The translations under genes and the position numbers were made by a program. The notes below the pieces were generated by a model, which was not told where the DNA came from, did not search any database, and saw nothing but the letters and a program-made list of their open reading frames with translations. From Chloroflexota bacterium (GTDB taxonomy: Bacteria; Chloroflexota; Anaerolineae; Anaerolineales; VGOW01): a DNA stretch of 64,000 bases. The stretch lies in assembly GCA_016197225.1 (NCBI GenBank), contig JACPWC010000016.1, forward strand, positions 1-64,000, written 5' to 3'. Positions 52,794 to 61,276 of the stretch are shown here, piece by piece; the stretch's first letter is position 1, and each line of letters begins with the position of its first letter.

Positions 52794-54185
52794 ATGACCG
52801 CCGCCTCCATGTTCATCGAACAGTTTGTGGACGAAGACCTCGGCAACTCAGCTTACCTGCTCGGCTCGCACGACACCAAGCTGACTGTGATCATTGACCC
52901 TCTGCGTGACGTGGATCGCTATCTGGCAACCGCCGGGCGGCTGGGCGTCACCATCATCCACGTGCTGGACACGCACCTGCACGCCGACTTCGTCTCCGGG
53001 GCGCGTGAGATCGCGGCCCAGACGGGCGCGGTGATCGGGGCCAGCCTGGAGGCGCATCTGGGTTTCGATCACCAGCCGCTGGTGGAAGGCGACGAACTGC
53101 CGATGGGCGGCTTTACGATTGAAGTGATGGCGACTCCCGGCCACACCCCGGAGCACATCTCGTTCAAGGTGGTAGCCGACGACAAGACTCCTGCCGCCCT
53201 GTTCAGTGGCGGGGCCTTGATCGTGGGTGGGGCGGCCCGCACCGATCTCCTGGGCCACGATCTTTCTGTCCCCCTCGCCCGGAATCTTTATGACACCCTC
53301 CACCACCGGCTCATGACTTTGCCCGACGAGGTGGCCGTGTATCCTACGCACGGCGCCGGCTCGTTTTGCGCCGCGCCCGCCTCGTCAGATCGTGTTACAA
53401 CCATTGGCCGCGAGCGCCGCCACAACGCCCTCACTCAGCCGCAAACCGAAGATGAGTTTGTCGAGCGCGCCTTGAGCGGACTGCCGTCGTATCCGGTTTA
53501 TTATCAGCATCTGCGAGCGGTGAACCGGCGTGGCCCGCAGGTGTTTGGCGGCCTGCCTGTGCTGGCCCCGCTCTCGCCGCCAGAGGCCCAGGCGCATCTG
53601 GGGCGTGGCGCTGTCCTGCTCGACGTGCGTTCGCCCAAAGCATTTAGCAAAGGCCACGTCCCCGGCGCTTACAGCATCAAGGTAGACGCGCCGCTCACCA
53701 CCTGGGCCGGCTGGCTCATTCCGTTTGGCTCATCGCTCATCCTGATCGCCGAGAATGCCGAAGCGCGGCTGGACGCCACCCGGCAACTGCTTCGCATCGG
53801 CTACGATAAATTAATGGGCTACCTCGACGGCGGCGTGGAAGCCTGGGCGGCGGCAGGCCTGCGGTTAGAAACTGTGCCTACTATCTCGATAAAGGAACTG
53901 CGTGAGCGCATGCACGACGAGGGGTTGGCCGTGCTCGACGTGCGCCAAAACGACGAGTGGCAGGCGGGCCACATCCCCGGCGCAATTCACATCGAGAATG
54001 GCCGCCTGCCCTACGATGACCTCCCATTGCCAACCGACAGGCCAATCGCCGTTCACTGCGCGCATGGCAACCGTTCCATGGCCGGCATCTCGGTTCTGCG
54101 GGGACGCGGCTGGCAGAATTTGATTCAGGTGGAAGGCGGTTTTGCGCAGTGGGCGAACGCCGGTTTTGAAGTAGCGCGTGGCTAA
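52794..54185 (+). CDS. MBL-fold persulfide dioxygenase-like protein with two rhodanese domains
   Basis: 463 aa. Residues about 8-240: metallo-beta-lactamase fold with the iron site DTHLHADFVSGAREIA and GHTPEHISF as in ETHE1-type persulfide dioxygenases. About 262-360: rhodanese domain in which the active Cys is absent (SLILIAENAEARLDATRQLL). About 365-463: second rhodanese with an intact active-site loop, HCAHGNRSMAG. It would oxidise glutathione-type persulfide to sulfite and shuttle sulfane sulfur. The MFS gene start overlaps its end by 8 bp. Confidence 0.9.
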   Translation: MTAASMFIEQFVDEDLGNSAYLLGSHDTKLTVIIDPLRDVDRYLATAGRLGVTIIHVLDTHLHADFVSGAREIAAQTGAVIGASLEAHLGFDHQPLVEGDELPMGGFTIEVMATPGHTPEHISFKVVADDKTPAALFSGGALIVGGAARTDLLGHDLSVPLARNLYDTLHHRLMTLPDEVAVYPTHGAGSFCAAPASSDRVTTIGRERRHNALTQPQTEDEFVERALSGLPSYPVYYQHLRAVNRRGPQVFGGLPVLAPLSPPEAQAHLGRGAVLLDVRSPKAFSKGHVPGAYSIKVDAPLTTWAGWLIPFGSSLILIAENAEARLDATRQLLRIGYDKLMGYLDGGVEAWAAAGLRLETVPTISIKELRERMHDEGLAVLDVRQNDEWQAGHIPGAIHIENGRLPYDDLPLPTDRPIAVHCAHGNRSMAGISVLRGRGWQNLIQVEGGFAQWANAGFEVARG

Positions 54186-55422
54186 ACCTATCACCCTCGG
54201 CCTGAAAGCCAACTGGGAGCAGTTCACCCTGCTCGTCGTCGTCAACGCCTTCGTCGGCGCAATGGTGGGGCTGGAGCGCGCCGTCGTGCCCCTCATCGCC
54301 GAAGCCGACTTTGGGCTGACATCCAAATCGGTCGTCCTCTCTTTCCTCGTCAGCTTCGGTATCGTCAAGGCGCTGGCAAATTTGTTTGCCGGTCGTCTCT
54401 CGGATCGGATCGGGCGCAAGCGCATCCTTGTCGCCGGCTGGCTCGTGGGCCTGCCGGTGCCGCTGTTGATCATCTTCGCTCCAGGCTGGAGTTGGATCGT
54501 CTTTGCCAATGTGCTATTGGGAATCAATCAAGGGCTGTGCTGGTCAACGACGGTGATCATGAAGATCGATCTCGTCGGGCCAAAACAACGCGGGCTGGCC
54601 ATGGGTTTGAATGAGGCCGCCGGTTACGTGGCCGTCTCCCTCTCGGCCCTGACCACCGGCTACCTGGCTGCCACTTACAACTTGCGCCCCGCCCCGTTTT
54701 ATCCCGGCCTGGCCTTTGCCCTCCTCGGCCTGCTCATCTCCCTCTTCTTCATCCGCGAAACCAAAACGCACGCTTCTTACGAAGCGAAATCCCAAAATCC
54801 AAAATCCCAAATCCCAAATCAAGCGCCGTCATTTGCTCAAATTCTGTTGCTGACAAGCTGGAAAGACCGCGCCCTCTTCGCCGTGAGCCAGGCCGGGATG
54901 GTGAACAACTTGAACGATGGGATGGTCTGGGGTTTGATCCCGATCTTTCTAACCGCCGCCGGTTTGCCCGTCGAGCAGGTGGGCCTCGTCGCCGCAACTT
55001 ATCCGGGCGTCTGGGGGCTGAGTCAACTGATCACCGGCGCGCTCAGTGATCGCCTGGGCCGCAAGTGGCTGATCGCTTCTGGCATGTGGGTGCAGGCCAT
55101 TGGCATTGCGCTGTTCGTAGTAGGCCACGGATTTTGGGCGTGGATGTTGGGCGCGATTCTGCTTGGGCTTGGCACGGCCCTGGTTTACCCCACGCTGTTA
55201 GCCGCCATCTCCGACGTTGCCCATCCGGAGTGGCGGGCTTCCGCCGTTGGCGTCTATCGTCTGTGGCGCGATGGCGGTTATGCAATTGGCGCGCTGGCCG
55301 CCGGCCTGCTGGCCGATGCTTTCAACATCCCGGTTGCCATTGCCGCCGTCGGTGGCCTCACTTTCCTCTCCGGCCTGGTCGTGGCGGCGGTGATGCGCGA
55401 GACGTTGCCAGCCAAAGCCTAG
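54178..55422 (+). CDS. MFS transporter
   Basis: 414 aa, 12 helices, GTG start overlapping the previous stop by 8 nt (translational coupling). Motif A appears as GRLSDRIGRKRILVAGWLV and again as GALSDRLGRKWLIAS. The coupled expression with the sulfur protein suggests export of a sulfur or related anion, such as sulfite, but that is inference. The central loop (about 202-217: YEAKSQNPKSQIPNQAPS) is coded by an AATCCCAAA repeat that looks like intergenic DNA. Confidence 0.9.
   Translation: MAKPITLGLKANWEQFTLLVVVNAFVGAMVGLERAVVPLIAEADFGLTSKSVVLSFLVSFGIVKALANLFAGRLSDRIGRKRILVAGWLVGLPVPLLIIFAPGWSWIVFANVLLGINQGLCWSTTVIMKIDLVGPKQRGLAMGLNEAAGYVAVSLSALTTGYLAATYNLRPAPFYPGLAFALLGLLISLFFIRETKTHASYEAKSQNPKSQIPNQAPSFAQILLLTSWKDRALFAVSQAGMVNNLNDGMVWGLIPIFLTAAGLPVEQVGLVAATYPGVWGLSQLITGALSDRLGRKWLIASGMWVQAIGIALFVVGHGFWAWMLGAILLGLGTALVYPTLLAAISDVAHPEWRASAVGVYRLWRDGGYAIGALAAGLLADAFNIPVAIAAVGGLTFLSGLVVAAVMRETLPAKA
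54787..54822. repeat. AATCCCAAA repeat inside the MFS gene
   Basis: AAATCCCAAAATCCAAAATC plus more of the same, in frame. The same sequence type is purely intergenic at 21371-21407. Confidence 0.7.
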
Positions 55423-55701
55423 AGACTCATGGCAGGAAGCTTTGCCGCGAATCGCTTCCCGCGAAGAAAGATTCAAAACAAGGGCGAAAAGTTTGATAAA
55501 ATGTGGAAATGGCCTACACTTCGGCATAGAGTTGATTTGCGGCATATAGGTTTTTCATGCCGCAGCGCTATTAACTAAATTCATGGCGGTGTGGCTGAAA
55601 ATAGAGTTGGGCGGCTCGTTACCGCCGTTACCGCACTTAACCCTAGAGTCCTCTGCAATGTGTTACACTTCGATTGTAATTTGAGTTAAACGAGAAACTG
55701 C
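55423..55701. other. intergenic region upstream of the GTPase gene
   Basis: 279 nt with no gene seen. A possible promoter for the GTPase gene is TTACAC...TGTAAT around 55660-55680; the transition from GC-rich to AT-rich sequence occurs here. Confidence 0.4.
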
Positions 55702-56439
55702 ATGTCCACCACCGGGCCAGTTGATTTTCTTCTGCAAATTCTTTTGGGGGTGTTAGCCGATTCCCCTAAGGAAATAATTGACTGGTATAAAAGGAAATTG
55801 AAAGGCATAACATTTGCGGTCTTCGGTTATCGGGGAACAGGCAAGACAACCTTACTCAGAAGAATGCAGGGAATCACTATTCATGAAGAAGTTGAACCAA
55901 CCTTCGGACGCCAACAAGTATCCGATTTTGATTTTGAGATCTATGGCGGCAAGGAAGTTACAGTAAAGAAGACGTTTGACCCTTCAGGCGAGAAAGGCTC
56001 TTGGCCTCTATGGCGGCAGATATTTCTGGATGTAAAGCCGCAAGGTATTATTTTTGTTATTGACCATGAGCGACCAGATGATCACAGGATAGCATTGCGG
56101 CGTATCCTGAACATTATTAGACCTAGTAATCCACGACGGCCATCTCTATTCAAAGCAAATCCTTATGTGGCTGCGAGCAACAATCTCAAGGCGTTTCTCT
56201 TGTTAGTAAACAAAAGTGACATGTGGGAGAGTCAATCGCCGGGAGGAACGAAATTGCAAGATGTGTTGAAACTATACTCGGCAGAAATACTGGAAATAGA
56301 AAAATTCATGCTGGATAAAGGCGGTCAATTCTACGCTGAAAGATGCAGCGCCAAGTATGGCAATCACTTTGATGAAGCGATACCCAATTTTCTAATGGGG
56401 ATGATACATGGCCGCAGAACTCGGAAGGGAAAAGCCTGA
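55702..56439 (+). CDS. Ras/Arf-like small GTPase domain protein
   Basis: 245 aa, all G-boxes visible: G1 GYRGTGKT (42-49), G2 Thr in EPTFG (about 67), G3 DPSG (93-96), G4 NKSD (170-173), G5 CSAK (215-218). The N-terminus (LLQILLGVLADSPKEIIDWY) is hydrophobic or amphipathic and could attach to membrane. Such GTPases are rare in bacteria and often belong to polarity, motility or conflict modules. The partner gene starts directly after the stop (TGA then ATG). Low GC relative to flanks indicates transfer. Confidence 0.85.
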   Translation: MSTTGPVDFLLQILLGVLADSPKEIIDWYKRKLKGITFAVFGYRGTGKTTLLRRMQGITIHEEVEPTFGRQQVSDFDFEIYGGKEVTVKKTFDPSGEKGSWPLWRQIFLDVKPQGIIFVIDHERPDDHRIALRRILNIIRPSNPRRPSLFKANPYVAASNNLKAFLLLVNKSDMWESQSPGGTKLQDVLKLYSAEILEIEKFMLDKGGQFYAERCSAKYGNHFDEAIPNFLMGMIHGRRTRKGKA

Positions 56440-57063
56440 ATGGAAAGGCAATTCGCGGAAATATCGTTGTCACCCGGTAAGGGATATGAAATCTCACAGC
56501 ACTCATCCGACTTGACCAGCACGGAGCTTCAACATCTGTGGGAGAAAGCCCTTCCACAAGGCAATGGGTGGCCCTCCTACATTGGCATGGAAAGTCTAAA
56601 GTGTTTCCGTCTTAGCGACAACAAAATAGCAGTTTCTCAGGCCCGTGTCACTAATCAAGAAGATGAATTTGGCCGAAGAGGAATTTTCCGGGCACGAGTT
56701 GACATCTTTACTTCTGTTTCTGGCTATATCGAAAAATTAACAAAGGCTTACACACAAATATTATCATCCGCGCGTCTACGAGAATCAGCATTACATCAAC
56801 CCTCTGTATTCGGCGTAATTGAGCAAGTCCTTTCCAACCGTCAAGTGATATTAGCGTCTCCGTTCATCAATCGAGAGAATTGGCGATATATGGAAGCAAT
56901 TATTCTAAAGGCAATATTAAGCCTGCCAACGCAAATCTGCCCCTTAGTATCCCTTACAACTTTTGCTCTTTCGCCCTACAGAGAGTCATTTGTAGTTGCT
57001 TTGCCTATGAGTATAGCCAAAGATTTGAAGAAGCCCTTTATTACGGTTGGAGGGCATATCTGA
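56440..57063 (+). CDS. unknown protein coupled to the GTPase
   Basis: 207 aa. No family recognised with certainty. N-terminus FAEISLSPGKGYEISQHSSD, then a conserved-looking block GMESLKCFRLSDNKIAVSQA with GRRGIFRARVDIF. The general look recalls the N-terminal domains of proteins encoded beside GTPases in bacterial conflict systems (GTPase-associated proteins), but this one is short and ends without an effector domain. No signal peptide. Starts directly after the GTPase stop, so strictly co-translated. Confidence 0.65.
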   Translation: MERQFAEISLSPGKGYEISQHSSDLTSTELQHLWEKALPQGNGWPSYIGMESLKCFRLSDNKIAVSQARVTNQEDEFGRRGIFRARVDIFTSVSGYIEKLTKAYTQILSSARLRESALHQPSVFGVIEQVLSNRQVILASPFINRENWRYMEAIILKAILSLPTQICPLVSLTTFALSPYRESFVVALPMSIAKDLKKPFITVGGHI

Positions 57064-57200
57064 AATAGAGAGCGGCCCAATCCTGTTTGTAACTGACCAT
57101 GCTAACGCGCCGCCCAGCGGGCGAGTCGTCAGGTCAAGCGTCATGTGCCCGCAGATGAGTCTCTAACTCGCCGCGCGGCTGAAACTTGCCGTCAGCCCCT

Positions 57201-57680
57201 TTACTTCTTCCCCCTCCACTCCTCATAACCCCGCCTCATCTGCGCCACATGATCCGGGACGTGACGCTCGTAAATGTCCAGCCAGTCGTCAAAAGTAATC
57301 CAGCCGCTTTCGGAGTGGTGAACTTTGCTCGACCAGGCCGAGTCGGGCAAAGACTTGATGAGCTTGTAGCTTGCCAATCGTAGCCACTTGAACAGTTCGA
57401 GCGCCTCGTCGGTGCTTTGTTCGGTGTACTTCAAAGCCTTGGCCCACACGTTTTCGTCGTAGCCCAGCACCTGGCTCCCCGGTTCGGCAATCAGGCGGCG
57501 GCAACGCACGAAGCTGTTGGCCTCGCTGTCGGCAATGTGGATGATGATCTCGTGAATGCTCCAGCCGTCACTCGGCTTGAACTGCCATATCTCTTTCGGG
57601 AATTGCTTGAGGGCCTCTACAAGATGCTCGTAAGCTTTGCCGTAAGATTCGATTTTTTGGCGGCGTTCTTCGTTGGTCAT
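57201..57680 (-). CDS. DinB-like metal-binding protein
   Basis: 159 aa four-helix bundle. Three His of the DinB metal site are seen: HEIIIHIADSEANSFVR near 45-55 and YERHVPDHVAQMRRGYEEW at the C-terminus. Family members are thiol transferases or of unknown function; none is inferred here. Confidence 0.87.
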   Translation of the reverse strand: MTNEERRQKIESYGKAYEHLVEALKQFPKEIWQFKPSDGWSIHEIIIHIADSEANSFVRCRRLIAEPGSQVLGYDENVWAKALKYTEQSTDEALELFKWLRLASYKLIKSLPDSAWSSKVHHSESGWITFDDWLDIYERHVPDHVAQMRRGYEEWRGKK

Positions 57681-57700
57681 GGTTGTTCCTTTCTCGAAAC

Positions 57701-57768
57701 AATAGCACGGATTTCCACGCGAAGCGTGAACGGATCGCGATCCGCAAATTCTGCAAATCCGTGCTATT
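57701..57768. repeat. AATAGCACGGATTT inverted repeat
   Basis: 14-bp arms 57701-57714 and 57755-57768; interior CACGCGAAGCGTG and CGGATCGCGATCCG are further palindromes. A dispersed cruciform-type element. Confidence 0.8.
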
Positions 57769-57792
57769 CAAGGTGAACTGCTATTGGGGCCA

Positions 57793-57898
57793 TCTAATCC
57801 GCCATCAAACTTTGGTTCTCAGTTGAGGCTGGTTCTGCCGGGATACATCCCAGCAGAGAGAAGGTGGTTTTTAGAAAATGGTGTCCGGGCGGATTAGA
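57793..57898. repeat. TCTAATCCGCC inverted repeat
   Basis: 11-bp arms 57793-57803 and 57888-57898 enclosing about 84 nt of non-coding DNA in front of the alaX-like 3' end. Confidence 0.7.
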
Positions 57899-57932
57899 CC
57901 GGCACACTAAACCCATCGGGTCAATCCGAGGC

Positions 57933-58667
57933 CTAATCCCCAATTTCTATTTCTATTCGTTTGTTGATCTTACCCTTGCTTTTGTAATCCACCACGCGGA
58001 TTTTGCCGACCTCTGAAGTGTTGGCAACGTGCGTGCCGCCGTCGGCTTGCAGGTCGAGGCCGACGATTTCGACGGTGCGGATTTCGGCAATGCCCTCAGG
58101 CAGAAGGTTGATTTTGGTGCGGATGAGGTCGGGGATGGCGAAGGCCTCGGCGCGGGGCAGAATTTTGACCCGGGTCGGACGGGCCGCCGCCACTTCGACA
58201 TTCACCTTCTCTTCGATTTCCTTCACCAGTTCCTGCCGCATGGTCTCAAATTCAAAATCCATCCGGCCCTTCAGCGGCTCCATGTTGCCGCCGGTCACGC
58301 TCGCGCCATAGTCGCGAAAGATCACACCGCACAAAATGTGCATGGCGGTGTGGGTGCGCATGAGTTTGTAGCGGCGCTCCCAGTCAACTGCGCCGCGAAC
58401 AACTACGCCGACAGCAGGCGGCTCACCCGTGAGTTCATGCCAGATGTGATCGCCTGCCCCTTCAGCCCGCTCAGGGCGGGTCTTTCGAACTTTGGTGACC
58501 GGCCACAACCGTTCCCCAACAGAGACGGTTCCCACGTCGTTGGGCTGGCCGCCGCCGCCGGGATAAAAAGCGGTTCGATCCAACGCAATTGCCACGCCCT
58601 CGACGGCGATCACCGTCGCCTCAAATTCTTTGAGATAAGCGTCGGTATGATAGAGCGGCTCGGTCAT
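57933..58667 (-). CDS. alanyl-tRNA editing protein AlaX-like
   Basis: 244 aa, deacylates Ser- or Gly-tRNAAla. Motifs RTAFYPGGGGQPNDVGTV, zinc HxxxH in RTHTAMHILCGV, and DLQADGGTHVANTSEVG. Start at 58667 overlaps the stop of the MBL gene (ATGA). An inserted KTRPERAEGAGD stretch is coded by a GC palindrome at 58466-58480. Confidence 0.92.
   Translation of the reverse strand: MTEPLYHTDAYLKEFEATVIAVEGVAIALDRTAFYPGGGGQPNDVGTVSVGERLWPVTKVRKTRPERAEGAGDHIWHELTGEPPAVGVVVRGAVDWERRYKLMRTHTAMHILCGVIFRDYGASVTGGNMEPLKGRMDFEFETMRQELVKEIEEKVNVEVAAARPTRVKILPRAEAFAIPDLIRTKINLLPEGIAEIRTVEIVGLDLQADGGTHVANTSEVGKIRVVDYKSKGKINKRIEIEIGD
58466..58480. repeat. GC palindrome inside the alaX-like gene
   Basis: CCCGC-TCAGG-GCGGG read in frame within the alaX-like protein insert. 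Similar to the in-frame palindrome in the xdhD-like gene. Confidence 0.55.
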
Positions 58668-59497
58668 TTGCTTCTCACCAGGCTGTCGTAAAGCGCGCCC
58701 ACGTTGCGCTCGTGCAGTTTGACCACCAGCCCGGCCAGCGGAATGCGACTCTTGCCGCACGACTCAATATCAATCTGGGCCAGGGCCTCGCGCGGCTTGC
58801 CTTTACCGGCCAGGCGGCTTACTTTCTTGCGCAGGGTGTCGAGGTACTTGAGATTTGATTTAATGGCATCGTCAATCTCGCCGCGCAGGATCAGTTCGCC
58901 ATGACCCTGCACAATGTTTTCCAGCCCCATCGGCGGAATGGATTGTAGGGAATGAGTCAGGTCGTCAATGTCGCCGTCCACAAAATGGGGCAAGGGCATC
59001 ATCGTGTCGCCGGCAAAGAGAATGCGATCTTCCTTGACCAGCACTATGATCGAATCCGGACTGTGGCCGGGCGAGTGCATGAGGGTCAGCGTCTTCTTGC
59101 CCAGATGCAAATCCAGCTGCCCGCGGGTGAAGATAATGCCTGGCAGGATCACTTCGATTTTTTCCAGGTCGGGCGTGTCAGCTTTAGCCTGCGTCAGGCC
59201 CCGACGGCCAACGGTGTCCAGCAGAGCGCGGCACTTGCTGTGGGCCACCGTCTCGGCGCCGGTGAAAAAGCACGTGCCGTAAGTGTGGTCGGCATGATAG
59301 TGTGTGTTGACGACGTATTTGACCGGAACATTCAGCCGCTTCTGCACAAAGTCCAAAATCTCCAGCGTCTCAGATGGAAACGGCAGAGTATCAATAATGA
59401 CAGCGCCTTCCGGGGAGACCACTGCCCCAGCCGTCACCTGGGCATAAAGTTCACTGGTAAAAACGTAAATATCGTCGGAAACCCGCTCTCGCAACAT
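58664..59497 (-). CDS. MBL-fold metallo-hydrolase
   Basis: 277 aa. Metal motif THYHADHTYGTCFFTGAETV (H-x-H-x-D-H), LMHSPGHSPDSIIVL, and LFAGDTMMPLPHF; typical of the glyoxalase-II/quinoprotein relay type. Ribosome binding site AAGGAAGC. Overlaps the alaX-like start by 4 bp, so co-expressed. Substrate unknown. Confidence 0.9.
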   Translation of the reverse strand: MLRERVSDDIYVFTSELYAQVTAGAVVSPEGAVIIDTLPFPSETLEILDFVQKRLNVPVKYVVNTHYHADHTYGTCFFTGAETVAHSKCRALLDTVGRRGLTQAKADTPDLEKIEVILPGIIFTRGQLDLHLGKKTLTLMHSPGHSPDSIIVLVKEDRILFAGDTMMPLPHFVDGDIDDLTHSLQSIPPMGLENIVQGHGELILRGEIDDAIKSNLKYLDTLRKKVSRLAGKGKPREALAQIDIESCGKSRIPLAGLVVKLHERNVGALYDSLVRSK

Positions 59498-59681
59498 GAA
59501 TATGCTTCCTTAAAAAGAGGATGGCCGCGAGAATAGCACAGTCACTGAAGCAATGCAAGGTTGTCTAAACAAATATGGAGATTTCGCAGACGCTTCGCAT
59601 GCAGATTTTTTGGGTTCTGCCGGGTGTAACGGGATATTTAGCGCAAAGTCGCAAGGACGCAAAGAAAACTGGCTTATAAGC

Positions 59682-61259
59682 CTATTGGCCCGAATCGGGT
59701 GGGTTGCCGTCACCTGGTGTTTGGCCGGATTCCGGTTTGGGCGTTGAGCCGGCTATCCCCGGCAGGTTCTTGAGCAGGTCAATCAAATTGGTTCCGGTCA
59801 GGGCTTCCACCACCACCGGCAGTTGAGCCAGCACATCAGCCACATCCTTCGTCACCCGGGTCACACCCGTGCCAGAGTTGGCGTCGCCACCAGAGTTGAT
59901 GACGACGATCTTCTCGGTCTGGGCTAACGGTTGAGCAATGGCCGAAGCGAGCGCCGGCAAGTTGTTGATGAGCATTTGCAAAATGGCGGCCTGAGTATAT
60001 TGGGCAAAGGCCTCAGCCTTCTTGGCCATGGCCTGGGCCTCCGACAAGCCTTGCGCCTGAATGACGTCGGCTTGCGACAGACCCTGAGCCTTCACCACCT
60101 CGGCCTGAGCCAGGCCCTGCGCTTTGTTCACATCGGCTTCAGCCAGGCCGCGAGCTTTGTTGGCATCAGCCTCGCCTTTACCCAGGTTGCTGGTGGCGGC
60201 GGCCTGACCGGAAGCTTCAGTCTCAAGCGAATACTTCTTGGCGTCGGCCAGCGTGCGAATGCGAAATTGCTCGGCCTCAGCCGGCTTGCGGACGGTGGCT
60301 TCCAGTTCCTTCTCTTTTCTCAGCGCCTCCTGCTGTTGCAATTCGATCTGTTTGACCTTCTCTACGACCGAAATCTGAATCTCTTCCGCCTTCACCTTCT
60401 GGTTGGTGATGTTTTGCTGTAGGATGTAGGCCAGTTCGGCCTCCGCTTTCTTTTGGTTCGTTTCGGCGTCGTAAGCGGCTTTCTGCACTTGATAATTTTT
60501 GTTGGCTTCGGCGATGCGAGTTTCGGCTTGCAGTTTGGCTATCTCGCCTTCCTGCCGCGCTTTGGCCGCCTGCACCGCCGCGTCGCGGGCGGCGTTGGCC
60601 TGGCCAATGGCGGCGTCGCGCTTCACTTCGGCGATTCGCCCCTGGCCAAGCGCGTCGAGGTAGCCCTGATCATCGTGGATGTTTTTGATGGTGAAGGAGA
60701 TGATGATCAGGCCCATGTTCTTCAGGTCAAGCGCCGACACTTCCTGCACCCGCTGGGCGAACTTGTCCCGGTCTTTGTAAATCTCTTCCACCGTCAGCGT
60801 ACCGAGGATACCGCGCAAGTGGCCTTCGAGGGTTTGCAGGGCAATGTTCTTGATCTGATCAACTTTCTTAGACAGAAACTGCTCGGCGGCAGTAATGATC
60901 GAAACGTCGTCCGAGCCGATCTTCACCTGGGCCACGCCGTCCACCGTCACCGGCACACCCTGAGCGGTGTAGACTTTGGTGGTGATGACATCAATCGTCA
61001 TTAACTCCAGCGAGAGATCGTCAACCCGCTCCACCACCGGCCAGATGAAGGTGCCGCCGCCGCGCACGATACGGAAACTGCGCCGCGAGCGCTGGCCGGT
61101 TTGGGTGTCAACGACAGAAGAACCCCGCCCCGACACCACTAGCACTTCGTTGGGGCCAACCTTCTTATAGCGGCTGGCGTAAACGAAGGCCAGCACCAGC
61201 AATACAAAGATCAGAGCAAATGCTGCGACGGCGGCCCCAAAAACTCCTGTTGTAGGCAT
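59682..61259 (-). CDS. flotillin-like SPFH protein
   Basis: 525 aa. N-terminal single helix (AFALIFVLLVLAFVYA), SPFH domain (EVLVVSGRGSSVVDTQTGQR, GGTFIWPVVERVDDLSLELM, VDGVAQVKIGSDDVSIITAA), long Ala/Glu/Lys coiled coil (about 205-400), a decapeptide repeat of the type KAQGL-AQAEV (about 365-415), and a Gly/Pro-rich tail (residues 495-525). Flotillins organise ordered membrane microdomains and work with NfeD proteins; an NfeD-type gene follows upstream with an 17-nt gap. Confidence 0.94.
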   Translation of the reverse strand: MPTTGVFGAAVAAFALIFVLLVLAFVYASRYKKVGPNEVLVVSGRGSSVVDTQTGQRSRRSFRIVRGGGTFIWPVVERVDDLSLELMTIDVITTKVYTAQGVPVTVDGVAQVKIGSDDVSIITAAEQFLSKKVDQIKNIALQTLEGHLRGILGTLTVEEIYKDRDKFAQRVQEVSALDLKNMGLIIISFTIKNIHDDQGYLDALGQGRIAEVKRDAAIGQANAARDAAVQAAKARQEGEIAKLQAETRIAEANKNYQVQKAAYDAETNQKKAEAELAYILQQNITNQKVKAEEIQISVVEKVKQIELQQQEALRKEKELEATVRKPAEAEQFRIRTLADAKKYSLETEASGQAAATSNLGKGEADANKARGLAEADVNKAQGLAQAEVVKAQGLSQADVIQAQGLSEAQAMAKKAEAFAQYTQAAILQMLINNLPALASAIAQPLAQTEKIVVINSGGDANSGTGVTRVTKDVADVLAQLPVVVEALTGTNLIDLLKNLPGIAGSTPKPESGQTPGDGNPPDSGQ

Positions 61260-61276
61260 AGATGTAATCTCCTGTT

